From: Pomphorhynchus laevis
Taxonomy: Eukaryota; Acanthocephala; Palaeacanthocephala; Echinorhynchida; Pomphorhynchidae
Assembly: GCA_012934845.2 (NCBI GenBank)
Contig: WNNJ02002961.1
Location: 61,921 to 125,920, forward strand
Direction of reading: 5' to 3'
Length of the DNA: 64,000 nucleotides
Position 1 is the first letter of the stretch. Every line of letters begins with the position of its first letter. The notes beneath the pieces were generated by a model that was not told the DNA's origin, made no database searches, and worked only from the letters and a program-made list of their open reading frames with translations. The position numbers and the translations under genes were made by a program. This document shows positions 19,863 to 32,500 of this stretch, piece after piece.

Positions 19863-22361
19863 ATGAAGAGTACTCGTGAGTCTTTTTCACTGAATATCCT
19901 TCAGTGGAATTCGGGAGGTGCTTCTGCCCTTAGACTTTTATCTAGTAGAGATGCAGATGTTATAGTCCTTCTGGAGACGCGGTCTATCCGTCTCCCCCAG
20001 TACATTATTCGATTTATCCCAAAGCAAATTTGTTCCCACTATACTCCGTACATAACCCCACCTCACTCCTCTTCTTCTCAAGGACTCTTGACCTTAGTTA
20101 AGTGCTCATTAAATCCTCCCTCCTATTAAACTATTCATGTCCAGCCATGTGTTGTTTAGTTGTTTCACTAAGTAAGAACGGTAAACGCCTCAGTCTAGCC
20201 AATATCTACATTCGTCCAGGGGAGATTCACAAGAACCGTGACCTCCTGGATGGTATTATTGACAGCGGCTATGACTTGATACTTGGAGACTTCAACGACA
20301 GAACTGGTCGTTGGATCAACGCAGCACTTCGCAGAGCTAGGAACGTATATCTTATTCACAAACCACCTTTCCATACCTTTCATTGTACATCTACAAATTC
20401 TATCCTCGACATTTTACTGCTTCACTCGAGGTGGTTGTTAAAACCCCTCTACACGGAGCAGTCGCGCCGGCAATTGTCCACCTCTCATGACCTAATTCGT
20501 TGGAGAATTGAGGAAGATATGTTGCTTCGAAGAAGGTTTCACTTTGATCCAATCAGAGTGGCCTTCTTTCAAGCGGCTATCCAACTCTTTCCCAGAATAG
20601 GAAATGAGAGTCTGACCGAATTTAATACCTACCTCTTTTCGCAAGCTACCGCGATTTTATCGACCACCTATAAAGGTCGTATATACAATCCCACTCCGAC
20701 AAAACTCAAGGTCCTAGCAAAATTGCTCAACCTCCTAATCGCACTGCTTCCGCCAGACAGACCCTCTCGAATGAATACTGGAGCACTAGATATAGGTTCC
20801 AGCTGAGTAGGGATAGGACGAGCATTGCTCGTCTTAATCCTTCTCAGTCTTCCTTTTGGAAGTTTTTCAAGAAAGAGAAGTTTGTTTGCTGGAAGGATAG
20901 GGCATTGGGTTGGATAGGGAATGTAGGCCTTGATAAAGTTTTGGAGGAGTCACTAGCCCTACACAACTATGGAGCCACTCAATCACCTCAACCAATCCCG
21001 CCTTGGTGTAACTTCAGGAGTAGGGATCTATCTGTTACGGATATCCTTAACTCCTGGGGTCCACTCCCGGGCATCTCCAAATCCGTCGTTCCACTTTCCT
21101 CTCGGGTCTGTCAGCTTTTGACAGCTGATCAGAGAAGAGAGGTGGCCGTCACAATGCTTTTAGCCTCCCCATCCGATGTAGCAGGCATCAATATTAGTAA
21201 GCGTGTTTTTATTCCTAAGAAAAAATCCTGCTCATGCCCTAAAGATCTGCGACCCATTTCGATTCAAAATGCCCTCGTGTCGATTTACGAAAAAGCGCTT
21301 GCGCGTAAAATCCGCGACCATTTAAGTAGGCGTAATTTGATCCCTCCAGGTTTTCATGGGTTCGTCAAAGGTCGCTCGGTCCATTCAGCAGTTGGTGAGG
21401 TGGAGCAGTTTTGTCGGGATAATAGCCATCGTCTAGTTGTGGCTGTTTTCCTTGACTTTTCTGCTGCATTTGACCGCATCTCCATTCCTTTTGTGATCTC
21501 TTCTCTCAGGTCCCTCGGGTTGCCTGCGAGAATTGTGAACAGAGTGGAGATCCTGTTGTTTACCAAGCGATTTTACTATGAAGACGACCCTGATGCGCGT
21601 CAGTTCTACCCTATTACGGGTGTACCTCAAGGATCCCCACTTTCTCCTATCTTATATCTTGCTGCCTCCATTAATCTATTCAAAATATTTAAACGCGAAC
21701 AACGTCTTTTGGTGTACGCTGATGACACCACAGCCCTGTTCACTAGACGCAGGTGTAAAGACGTAGCCTCTGACATCAGCCGTTTCTTTTTAAATTAAAA
21801 GATCAGTTACCCATATCTAACCTTATTTTGAACTCCGCCAAATCGCAGACGGTTGTCTTTCATGGCACCCCTGCAACAAAGCAGAAACTTAAGAGATTAG
21901 CACTCTTTGCGCTATCCTCCATATTTGCCTCTAAACCACTTCCTACTTTCACAAGTCGAGTAAAAGACCTGAGGTTAACCGTTACGGTGAACTGGTCGGC
22001 GAAAGCTGACCTGGATAGACTCAAACGTATCCTGAAGAAAGCTAGGTGGGCCCTGAAACGGGCTCAGCATTTGTCATTGAAAGGGAAAACCCAGGTGCGT
22101 CTTTGGGGCACTTGGGCTATCTCGGGATTAGTCTTCTTCTCAAGAGGACGTCCCCCAGCGCAAAGGCTAAGGTTTCTTAAGCTCCTCGTCTCTCGTTTAC
22201 CCAGCATAGTCCGCGCCGATTGGACTCTTCGGGGGGGTGAGAGACCCCGGGTGGTTCAGTCGGAAAGCGGCGTGTTGGATCGGTTGGCGGGCTCATATCC
22301 CCCTAAATCTGTAGCCGTAGTTCGAAAGTTGAAGACGGAAGAAAATGACCGATTGAACTGA
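19863..22361 (+). pseudogene. LINE copy B ORF2 (APE endonuclease plus reverse transcriptase)
   Basis: Endonuclease: NILQWNSGGAS at the start, LGDFNDRTGRW (about 20285) and STSHDLIRW (about 20480), the last carrying the conserved SHD. RT: FIPKKK then DLRPISI (21210-21260), GFVKGRSVHSA, FLDFSAAFDRIS (21450), GVPQGSPLSPILY (21620) and VYADDTTALF (21713). A C-terminal segment from 21828 has WSAKADLDRLKRILKKARW. The reading frame shifts near 20110, stops at 20806 and changes again near 21800, so it cannot make a full enzyme. Catalytic residues themselves are intact. Confidence 0.85.
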
Positions 22362-22459
22362 CTAACTATGATATTTTAGTGACTGTTTTTCTGTTCTGCA
22401 TGTTTTTCCTCGATTTTTGTATTTAAGAAAATCTTTATTATTATTTTATTATTACAAAA

Positions 22460-24845
22460 ATTCAGCTTGTTGGAGAGTTCAAAGAACTCAATGAAAACTA
22501 ATTTTCCTGCCAATGCAATAAATGAGGTTAGTAGAGATTCAGCTTCTCTTGAATATATTCCGGAGGAAGAACTCCCCCGGTACCAAAATTATCCAACCTG
22601 GTGATTATCCAACTTTTGGTGCCTCTGGAAAGGCAGAACATGTTCAATTTTTTTATAAGCGGATATTGTTCAATGTTATGAAAGATTATGAATCTGAAAT
22701 CAAAATCTCATTCTGCACTCCTGATCTGGCAATGTCATACGTCGACTACTTTAAAAAATAGCATTCTGAGCAAGGTATAATTGTTTCCAAAGCAATCCTG
22801 GCAACAATTAAGATAAACAATATGCCAACATTCATTTCAGAAGAAGATATATCAGCCCTAGAATGTGATTACAAAATCTCTAACGTTCGTTTTATAAAAG
22901 GAATTAAAGGCTTCCTCATCCCCGTGGCGTTCTGCAATTCCCCGGTGGATGAAGCTCTAAAACTGTTGATTTCGACATGCAATCATTTTATGGGGTATAA
23001 TTTGAGATTTTCAATCAACGAAACCGACACACTAACGTACCCTCACTGCAACAATTGTCATCAGTTAGGGTATTGGTCTGCTAGCTATTCTCTACGCTAT
23101 AAGTGCAGCGTGTGTGGTACAACTGCTATACATCATGAGAAGTGTGAAGGTAAGCCATTTCGCGCAAACTGCGGTGGTGAGCACCCCGCATTGTCAAAAA
23201 AGTGTAAAATCTTAAAGGCATACTAAAAGAGACACAAGAGTGTGACAGCAAAACCGACTAGCTTCGTGGAAGCTGTCTCGTCTAACACGAAAGATGACAG
23301 GATGCTGAATACATAAATTCTGAAATTTCTTGAAATGCAGCATCAGGCATCAATGATCCACCTTGAAGATTAGTCAAAAAATTGGTGGGTAAATTAGCGA
23401 AATCTTTCGTTCTCCTCCTTCTGGGACGACCAACAATATTAAGAAACCACCAAAATCTAAGGAACGAAACGGGCTGAGCATAGCCGCTCTGAAGCCTGCT
23501 CGGAAGGATTCGATCCGGGCTATGGCTAACGAGGGAAATGAAGATATCGCCCGTGGGCAAGCGACTCCATTTGTCGTGACGGGAAGCGGTAAAGGCGACT
23601 TTTCCGCCTCTAGTTGCGACTAGGTGGAGGGCGTCCCACTTCGGTAACACTTACGCAATGGGAAGTAATCAAGGGCCTTTTTCACTGAATATCCTTCAGT
23701 GGAATTCGGGAGGTGCTTCCGCCCTTAGCCTTCTATCTGGTAGAGATGCAGATGTTATAGTCCTTCAGGAGGCGCGGTTTATCCGTCTCCCCCAGGATAT
23801 TACTCGATTTATCCCTAAGCACATCTACACCCACTTTACCCCTTACATAAACCCTCTCAATCCTCTTCATCTCAAAGTCTTTTAACCCAAGTGAAAAGTT
23901 CCTTAAGATCATCCCTCCTGTTAAACTACTCTTGTCCAGCCCCCTGTTGTTTAGCTATATCACTTTGTAAGAACGGTAAGAGTATAAGCATAGCCAATGT
24001 CTATATTTGGCCAGGAGAAATTCACAAGAACCGTGACCTGCTGGGTCGAATATTGGGGAGCGGTTATGACATGTTACTTGGTGACTTTAACGACAGAACT
24101 GTTCGTTGGATTAATGCAGCACTCCGCAGAGCAAGGATCGACTATCTTATTCATAAACCACCTTCCCCCACCTTTCGTTACTCTACAACAAATTCTCTCC
24201 TCGACATATTACTGAAACATAAGATGTGCTTGTTGAAACCCATTTGCACTGATCAGTCGCGTCAACAACAGACCACCTCTCATGACCTAATTCGCTGGCG
24301 GCTAGAGGACGATACGTTGCTTAGAAGAAGGTTTCACTTTGACCCTATTAGAGTGGCCTTCTTTTAGGCAGCTATCCAACTCTTCGTCTGAATTGGAATT
24401 GAGAGTTTGACCGAATTTAATTCCTACCTCTCATCGCAAGCTACCGCGATACTTTCGACTACCTGTAAAGGTCGAATATACAATCTTACTCCAACGAAGC
24501 TCAAGGTCCTAGCTAAAATGTTATACCTTCCCAATCTCTCTGCTCCCGCCAGACAGATCCTCTCGAATGAATACTGGAGCCCAGCATCTGTCATTGAATG
24601 GGATAACCCAAGTGCGCCTCTGGGGTACTTGGGCTATCTCAGGATTAGTCTTCTTCTCACGAGGACGTCCCCCAAAACAAAGACTAAGGTTTCTCAAGCT
24701 CTTCATCTCGAAATTACCAACCATAGTCCGCCGTGACTAGACTCTTAGGTGTGTGAGAGACCCCGAATGGTTCAGTCAGAGAACGGCGCGCTGGTGCGGC
24801 TGAGGGGCTCAAATCTCTCTGTACCTGAGGCCGTAAATATAAGTT
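22460..24845 (+). mobile_element. LINE copy C with the RT domain deleted
   Basis: Follows copy B head-to-tail. ORF1 pieces at 22522-22761 and 22822-23226 include SEEDISALECDYKISNVRF and knuckles CNNCHQLGYWSASY, CSVCGTTAIHHEKC and CGGEHPALSKKC. The endonuclease (23658-24367, then to 24570) matches copy B. At 24583-24587 the sequence jumps from the segment equal to copy B 20787 straight to the one equal to copy B 22068, removing about 1.28 kb that contains the whole RT. The 3' end runs to about 24845. A non-autonomous deletion derivative, or a fossil deletion. Confidence 0.85.
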
Positions 24846-25019
24846 GAAGATTTCAAAATACACGTCGTGAACAGCTTATATTACAGAAAATTTTCGGTAG
24901 CTAACTGTTACCATCGTCAGGCTGAAAACAAAATTCAGTCAGTTTATTCAACGTTTTCGTAGTAACATGCCGCAGTTTTCAAAGAATTCATAGTTTCAAG
25001 TAATAACTGCTAAAGGAAC
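24846..25019. other. spacer between LINE copies C and D
   Basis: A short AT-rich spacer. The CATCGTCAGGCTGAAAAC block has no assignment. No gene. Confidence 0.3.
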
Positions 25020-28000
25020 AGAAAATATGGTAAATAATATTTGTTTTTAACAATATATCAACTCCGAAAGAGCTTTCTCTGATTCCAAAGACTTCGAATA
25101 AGGTTATCATAACTCCAATAATTCCCCTGGCTCACAACTAGCATTTTAACAGCTTTTCAATAGGATTTATAAAGAGTTATTTATCTAAGATAATCATAAT
25201 TAACTCAGCGAGATTGGTAGGAAATACCTACCGCATATCTTTTGTAAACTCTGATATGACCAACGAATACATGGAGTACTCAATAAAGCACTTGGAAGAC
25301 AAAGCCTATCCAGGCGACAGTCAAGATCTACAACATTTAAAGCTCCTTCAGGAATATGATTTAAAGAACTCGACGAAAACGCGACGATTATAATGAAGGC
25401 TGCCTGTAACCCATTTATGGGGTGTGACATAATATTCAAACACATAAGCAACGACAACCTCACGTATCCATATTGTAACCAGTGTCATTGCTGGGGGCAC
25501 TCGGGATCCAGCTGCAACAAAAGAGAAAGCTGTGGTGTTTGCTCTTCATCGGAAGAATTGCAATCAGTTACTTGCTCGGAAGCCCCTTGCTGCTCAAACT
25601 GCAGTTTACCATATCCAGCGTGGTTCCGCAAATGCACAGCTTTCAAGGCCTACGAAAAAAGGTACTAGCGAAGTCGACGTTCATCACGCAGGTTGTCAAG
25701 CCTGGTTTCAACGATATTACTAGAAACACAAGTCCTACTATGGATGAAATGAAACCCTGAAGATAATCGATAAGATAATTTCTGAAAACATGAAATCGAT
25801 GGAAACATTGATCAGGAGGCTGGCCGAGGCGGTTCTGACACTACCTGCAATTTCTAAGAATTCCGTTCAAGCTTCCTCTATACGAGCCTCGTCTCAGAGC
25901 GATGTTTCCCCACTTCACATAACAAAGTAGAGCAAGAAGTGGAACATTAAGGAACATGATAATAACCCCCAGCAAAGGAGGTCGATGGCCTCGCTGTTAG
26001 GACCGGAGAAAGAAAGGGCAACTTTCCATCATCTAGACCCACTAGTGCATTCTGCTGTCCATCTTAGTGACACCAATTGCATTAAAGTAATCCCGAACTG
26101 TTTTCACTTGACATCATTCAGTGGAATTCGGGATGTGGTTCTGCCCTTAGCTTTCTATTTGGTCGAGATGCAGATGTTACAGTCTTTCAGGAGACTAGAT
26201 CTATCCGGTCCCCCACGACACTACTCGATTTTTATCAAAGCACATAACTACCCACTTCACTTCGTATATAACTCCACCCCAATCATCTTCATCTAAAGGT
26301 CTTATAACTTTAGTTAAGAGCCATTTAAGATATTCCCTCTTACTGAACTATTATTGTCCAGCTGTCTTGCTTAGCGATAACACTCTGGAAGAACGGTAAA
26401 CGTATCAACATAACCAATATCTATATTCGGACAATAGAGATTCCCAAGAATTGTGACCTCTTGGATCGTATATTAGGTAGCGGCTATGATATGTTACTTG
26501 ATGACTATAACGACAGAAGTGGCCGTTTAATTTATGCAGCACTCAGCATAACCAGGAACGAATATTTTCTTAATCAACCACCGTCCCCATATTTCATTGC
26601 ACAAAAACAAATTATCTCCTCGAAATAATACTGCCAGACGTGCAGTGGTTGTTAAAGCTCTTCTGCATTGAGCAGTCGAGCGAACAGTTGTCCACCTCGC
26701 GCGATCTACTTCGTTGGCGGTTAGAGGTATATACGTTGCTGAGGAGAAGGTTCCATTTTGATCAAATCAGAGTAGCCATCTTCCAGACAGTTATCCGAAT
26801 GTTCCCTGTTGTTGAAAATGCGAGTCTGACCCTATTTAATTTCTACTTTTCATCGCAAGTCACCGCGATACTTTCGACCACTTATAAATGTCGCATATTC
26901 AATCCCACTCCGACAAAACTCAAAATCCTAGAAAAATGCTATACCTTCCCAATATTCCTGTTATATTTCGACAAACCCTCTCGAAAGAATACTAAGGCTC
27001 TATATATAGACTCCAGCTGAGTAGGGATAGGGCGAGCATTGTTCATCTTAATCCTTCTCAGTCTTACTTTTGCAAGATATTCAAGAAGAAGTTTGTCAGT
27101 TGAAAGTAGAGAAAATCGGGCTGGAATTGTAGCAAAGGCCTTGACAAAGTTTTGAAAGAGACACTATCCCATCACAATTATGAAAAACTCAAACTCCCCA
27201 ACCAATCCTACCTTGGGGTGACTTCAGGAGTAGGAAATTATCTATTGCAGATATCTTGAACTTATGGGGCCACATCCAGATTTATCTTAAACCAAAGCGC
27301 CACTCTCTACTCGGGTCTGTCAGCTTTTGACAGACAATTAGAGAAAGATCGCCATCACAATGTTTTTAGCCACCCCGTCCGATATAGAAAGCATGAAATC
27401 TTATCCGAAGGTATTTTAAAAAAATTTATGACATGTCACAAAGATCTAAGGTCCATTTCGATTCAAAACTCCCTAATATCCATCTCCGAAAAAGCGCTTG
27501 CGCGTAGAATCCGCGCCCATCTATGTAGGCATAATTTAATCCCATCAGGTTTTCATGAGTTTGTAAAAATTCACTGACTTCATTCACTAATTTAGAAATG
27601 CATTGGTTTTGCCAAGATAACAGTCATCAGCTTTCTGTGACGGTTTATCTTGACTTTTCCTCTGCATTTGACTGTATCTCTATTCCTTTTGTTATCTCCT
27701 CTATTAGGTCCCTAAGGCTGCCTGTGAGAATTGTTAACAGAAGAGATTTTGATGTATACCAAGTGGTTCTTCTATGAGGACGACCCTGGTGCAGTCAGAT
27801 CTATCCTATGATAGGTGTGCCTCAAAGCTCCCCGCTTGCTCCTATCTTATACCTTGCTGCATCCATTATACTTTTTAAACTTTTCGAACGGGAACAACAT
27901 CTAGTGGTATACGCTGATGATACCACATCCCTGTTTTTTAGCTCAGGTGCAAATATGTAGTCTCGGACGTCAACCTTTTTTTTAAAGATTAAGAGATCAA

Positions 28001-28625
28001 CTAGCCCATCCAATCTTAGTCTGAACTCCTCCAAATCGCAGATAGTTGTCGTTAATGGCTCCCCTGTGATAAAGACAAATTAAAGAGACTATCACTCTCA
28101 TATCTCTCGTCCATTTTGAATAGTCAACCATTCCCAGTACTTACACATCGAGTAAGATACTTGGGGTTTACCATTAAGATTAAATGGTCGGATGGATAAT
28201 ACTTGAATAGATTCAAAAGTGTCCAGAAGTGAGCTAGATGGGACCTGAAACGGGCATAACATCTGTATTTAAGATACAGATACCAGGTGCGCATATTGTG
28301 TACCTGGGCAATATCGGGATTAGTCTTCTTTTGTAGAGGACGTCCCCCAGATCAAAGACTAAAGTTTCTCAAGCTTATCATATAAGGATTACCTACCATT
28401 GTTTGCTTTGACTAGACTCTCAGGTGTGTGAAATACCCTGAGTGGTTCATCCGGATGGCGGCGCGCTGGTGTACACTGGAGGGCGCTAATCCCTCAGTCA
28501 GTTTTAATGGAGACTGTTTTTGATAGCGGTTTGATTGCCTTCAGACTTGTTGTTTTTGTTTTTCATCCTGTATATTTTAATTTTAGGTGCATGCTTTTGA
28601 TCTTATAATAAAGGAATCTCTATCT
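25020..28625 (+). mobile_element. LINE copy D (oldest large copy)
   Basis: Third head-to-tail copy. ORF1 remnant (25393-25668) has knuckles CNQCHCWGHSGSSC, CGVCSSSEELQSVTC and CSNCSLPYPAWFRKC. Endonuclease pieces lie at 26110-26600 (ending DDYNDRSGRLIYAALS-like), a spacer at 26640-27020, and RT pieces at 27450-27960 that still show the equivalents of FDCISIPFVISS and VYADDTTSLF. The 3' part runs to the RGRPPDQRLKFLKL-like block (28340) and a tail ending AATAAAGGAATC near 28620. Many stops and frame changes spread evenly. Clearly older than copy B. Confidence 0.8.
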
Positions 28626-29093
28626 GCAAAATGTGAGATGGTAGCTTTATATATTAACGCTTTCTATGATCCGTTGTAGTTTTATTATGAGGCAACAAAA
28701 GAAAAAAGGATTAAATTACAATTACAATTAATAAATTAAATAAACATAAACAGATAAAATTCTTAAATTAAAAACCAAACAAATTTTAATTTCATATAAA
28801 TAAATTTAAATTGCAAATAATAAATGTTATGTAAAATAAAAGAAACCTATTATCAAATAAAGTAAATAAAAGCACATCATGGTTTTAAATTTAAGAATTT
28901 TAACTATTAGCTGTTAGACCTTGATTGAATAAAGAATTTTTGTCTGGAATCATTATAATTAAAATATTGGTGGGATCATTTACAGATACATCAGTAATAT
29001 CTGTGACGTTTACAGGAGTAATTAATATTACATACATCGAGATTGCAATTTACAACATAATTAAATTGGAGTCATTGAGTCGTCTTGATAAAG
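28626..29093. other. AT-rich spacer downstream of LINE copy D
   Basis: No gene recognised. At 28935-28958 the string GAATTTTTGTCTGGAATCAT recurs, also present in inverted orientation at 18592-18616 just upstream of LINE copy A, which suggests a shared 5' leader or target. Confidence 0.35.
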
Positions 29094-29291
29094 TCATGTT
29101 TGGAAGACAAATCCTAACTGCATCAGGCTGCATAAAAACTGAAACAAAGACTGCTTAACATATTTTAGTGATTGGCTGATGACCTTTTCACCCATTGTAG
29201 TGTACCACAAGCACAACTCTGACTTGAGCATCTTGTTTACGATCATATTGTTCACGATCTTCGTGAAATCATTTGTATTATAGTTCCCCAC
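29094..29291 (-). pseudogene. possible DUF4806-like fragment
   Basis: The C-terminal 65 codons of a 110-codon frame read VGNYNTNDFTKIVNN, then LCLWYTTMGEKVISQSL. That spacing resembles the DUF4806 pattern (Gly-Asn, Asp-Phe-Thr-Lys, later Trp and Gly-Lys) seen in arthropod host and transposon-derived proteins. The first 45 codons show nothing. It sits downstream of the ZCCHC10-like gene on the same strand. The call rests on a by-eye motif only. Confidence 0.3.
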
Positions 29292-29502
29292 ACGGAGCAA
29301 ACGGGATGTTCTACAACTCAAACTTAGTTGATTGAAAAATGAATCTGTCAAAATTAACCGATAATTGACAAATACCCACCAATACGGTAAAAAAGATTTA
29401 ATTAATTTCCAGAATATCGGAATCACATTTATACAATATTTATACTCAGAGCACAGAATAACAAGACAAAATTGCTCAATAAAACTTTATTAATTAAAAC
29501 GT

Positions 29503-32500
29503 TTATGATCTTTCAGATTCACTTGAAGTCAATACACTTCCCGAACTGTCGCTACTATCACTACTGCATTCTCCTTCTTCGGATTCCTGACTTCGAGAAT
29601 CCATACTTGATGAATATACGGATGAGGTAGATGTTGAATTGGCTGAACTCGCAGAAACGGATCGTCTAAGTTTGCCCTTTTTGCTTTTGGTGTTACTTTC
29701 ATCTTCAGATTCTGAAGAAGTGCTATCGTCTGATGAAGTACTAGACGTTTCATTGTCTGAACTAGAAGAGCGTGCACGTTTTCGTTTTGAATTTATGAAT
29801 TCGTCTAAATAGTATAATATTTTTATTTTACTATTTTAGTCAATCTTTGATAATTAATAAAATATCATATTGAGACGAAAATAACATATTGAATACATAA
29901 AATGAAAGTATTTAATTGAGTTTTAATAATCTAACCAGTATTCCAGTATTTATCGAATTTAAATAGTCAAATTTACTAAATTAATCAAGTTATATAAATT
30001 AATCAAATTATATAAATCAAATCATATAAATTGATTGAATTATCAAATTTAATAAACCTGTGCATATTATCTATAAATGTCAAAGTTTGCTAAATAATCG
30101 GGTATTAATTAATTTATTAAATAAATAATCGAGCATCAAGAGACATATACAAAACAACAATTTTTGAATTTGTCTTAACTAAATAATTGAAAAAATATGC
30201 AGGCTTTGCCGGAAAAAAATATTTTTTCTAACTAATCTAAAATATAAATATAGGAAATATATTTGACGATACATTAAATAATGAAATTTTAAGAATTGCA
30301 ACAATATGTAATGATATTGGCTTTCTTCAAAATCATTTAAATAATTTAATAGATACATATTTTAAACTAGGTTGCTATAAAAATAACATCAATCAGAAAA
30401 TAGTAAAATATATAAATCAACACAATAATATAAAGAATAAATTTAAAATCATTGGCGGAAAAAATTTTATCTTAGGATAATAAATAATATAATTTGTATT
30501 AGAATAAGATACTTATAGTATATTTCAGAGGAAATATATGAACATTAAATTAACATTAACTAAAACTACTTTTAATTTATATCGTAAAGATCACATATTT
30601 AAATTTACAAGAAACATATTTTTGCATGAGCATTCATGCATACCATATAATATAAAATATAATACATTAAATAATGAAATTTTAAGAATTGCAACAATAT
30701 GTAATGATATTGGCTTTCTTCCAAATCATTTAAATTATTTAATAGATGCAAATTTTAAACTAGGTTACTATAAAAATAACATCAAGCAGAAAATAGTAAA
30801 ATATATAAATCAACACAATAATATAAAAAATAAATTTAAAATCATTGGCGGAAAAAATTTTATCTTAGGATAATAAATAATATACTTTGTATTAGAATAA
30901 GATACTATATAATCAACAGCTCCCCTACTTGATAGCTACTTAAAAGTGACCTTTAAATCGTATTTACACTGATCAGCTAATGCATACTCAAATTCACACC
31001 GCTTGTTCCTCTTCAATCAATTGAATAAATTTCTTGCCTGCTAAAAAACATCGTAACGATGATTTATTTAAAATTACAAGAAACATATTTTTGCATGAGC
31101 AATCAACACAATAATATAAAGAATAAATTTAAACTCTTCGGAATAAAATTTAAGTCTTATTCATTTATGGATGGAATCTTATATAAAATTATTTATAATT
31201 ATTTAATTATTTATTATCTTATGATTTTATTATTTATAAAATTAATTATATATCTTATAGAACAATTATATATTTAAACTAAGTTACTATAAAAATATTA
31301 TCAAACAGGAAATAGTAAAATAAATCAACACAAAAATATTAAAAATAAATTTAAACTTTTAAGCGGAAAACACTTTTATGAATAGATAATAAATAATATA
31401 CTTTGTATTAGAATAAAATACATAGAAAATCAAATTTCAACAGAGGAAATACGTCATTAGCATGTATTTGGCCCCGCTGCTATGTGGGAATTGTAATAAG
31501 GACAAAAACCTGATTCCATATCAGTTCCTCCTGATAACCTATATTTCTTATTCGAATATATTGTATATTATTTATTAGTCAATTCATAAAAGATGATTTT
31601 ATTTTAAATTTCAATTATAAATTTTAATTGATATAAATATAAATTGTATAAAATCTTATATAATTATTTATTATTTATATATATTTGTCTTCATTTTTGA
31701 TAAAATACGTAGACTCAGTTAAATTATCAGATTATATGAGTATTGCGTGTATGTCATTTATAACGATTCAATAAATATACAATGAAAAAGAAAATAGTAA
31801 AATATAAATCAGCAATATAATATTAAAAATAAATTTAATATATTTTTATTGATACGACATAATTATTTTTCTGCTAATTTTCATGCAAGTTAATGTATTT
31901 TCTATTTCTTATAATGAAGATGTATAAATCAACAAAATATTATTAAAATATTAAATTTACAATATAAAAATCAACAGAATATTATTATAAATAAATTTAA
32001 ACTAAGTGAAATGTTTTTACGAATATTTTATATTTTTATATAAATAAACGAAATATTATGAAAACAAATTTAAACTCTTCGGAATAAAATTTAAGTCTTA
32101 TTCATTTATGGATGGAATCTTATATAAAATTATTTATAATTATTTAATTATTTATTATCTTATGATTTTATTATTTATTATATTAATTATATATCTTATA
32201 GAACAATTATATATTTAAACTAAGTTACTATAAAAATATTATCAAACAGGAAATAGTAAAATAAATCAACACAAAAATATTAAAAATAAATTTAAACTTT
32301 TAAGCGGAAAACACTTTTATGAATAGATAATAAATAATATACTTTGTATTATAATAAGATGTTAGAATAAAATACATAGAAAATCAAATTTCAACAGAGG
32401 AAATACGTCATTAGCATGTATTTGGCCCCGCTGCTATGTTGGGTAGAGGAGTGAGGGGCCAAAACCTTATTACATAGTAGTTCCTCCTTGTGACCTATAT

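Larger units (their letters stand above)
18680..22445 (+). mobile_element. LINE copy B (best-preserved member of the family)
   Basis: Carries ORF1 (18683-19568 with breaks) and ORF2 (19863-22361 with three or four frame changes), then a 3' tail rich in T and ATT repeats up to about 22445. ORF2 order: an endonuclease of the APE type, RT, and a C-terminal domain without a recognisable RNase H. The gag-like triple-knuckle ORF1 plus APE endonuclease place it in the I/R1/Jockey superfamily; I cannot settle the clade. It serves as reference for copies A, C and D and the 55 and 60 kb scraps. Confidence 0.88.

Noticed and set aside
32405-32500. HDV-like or hammerhead identity for the PLE 3' core
   Set aside because: No P3 hairpin of the HDV fold can be drawn, and CTGATGA is not followed by stem II and GAAA. 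Kept as an unnamed structured element.
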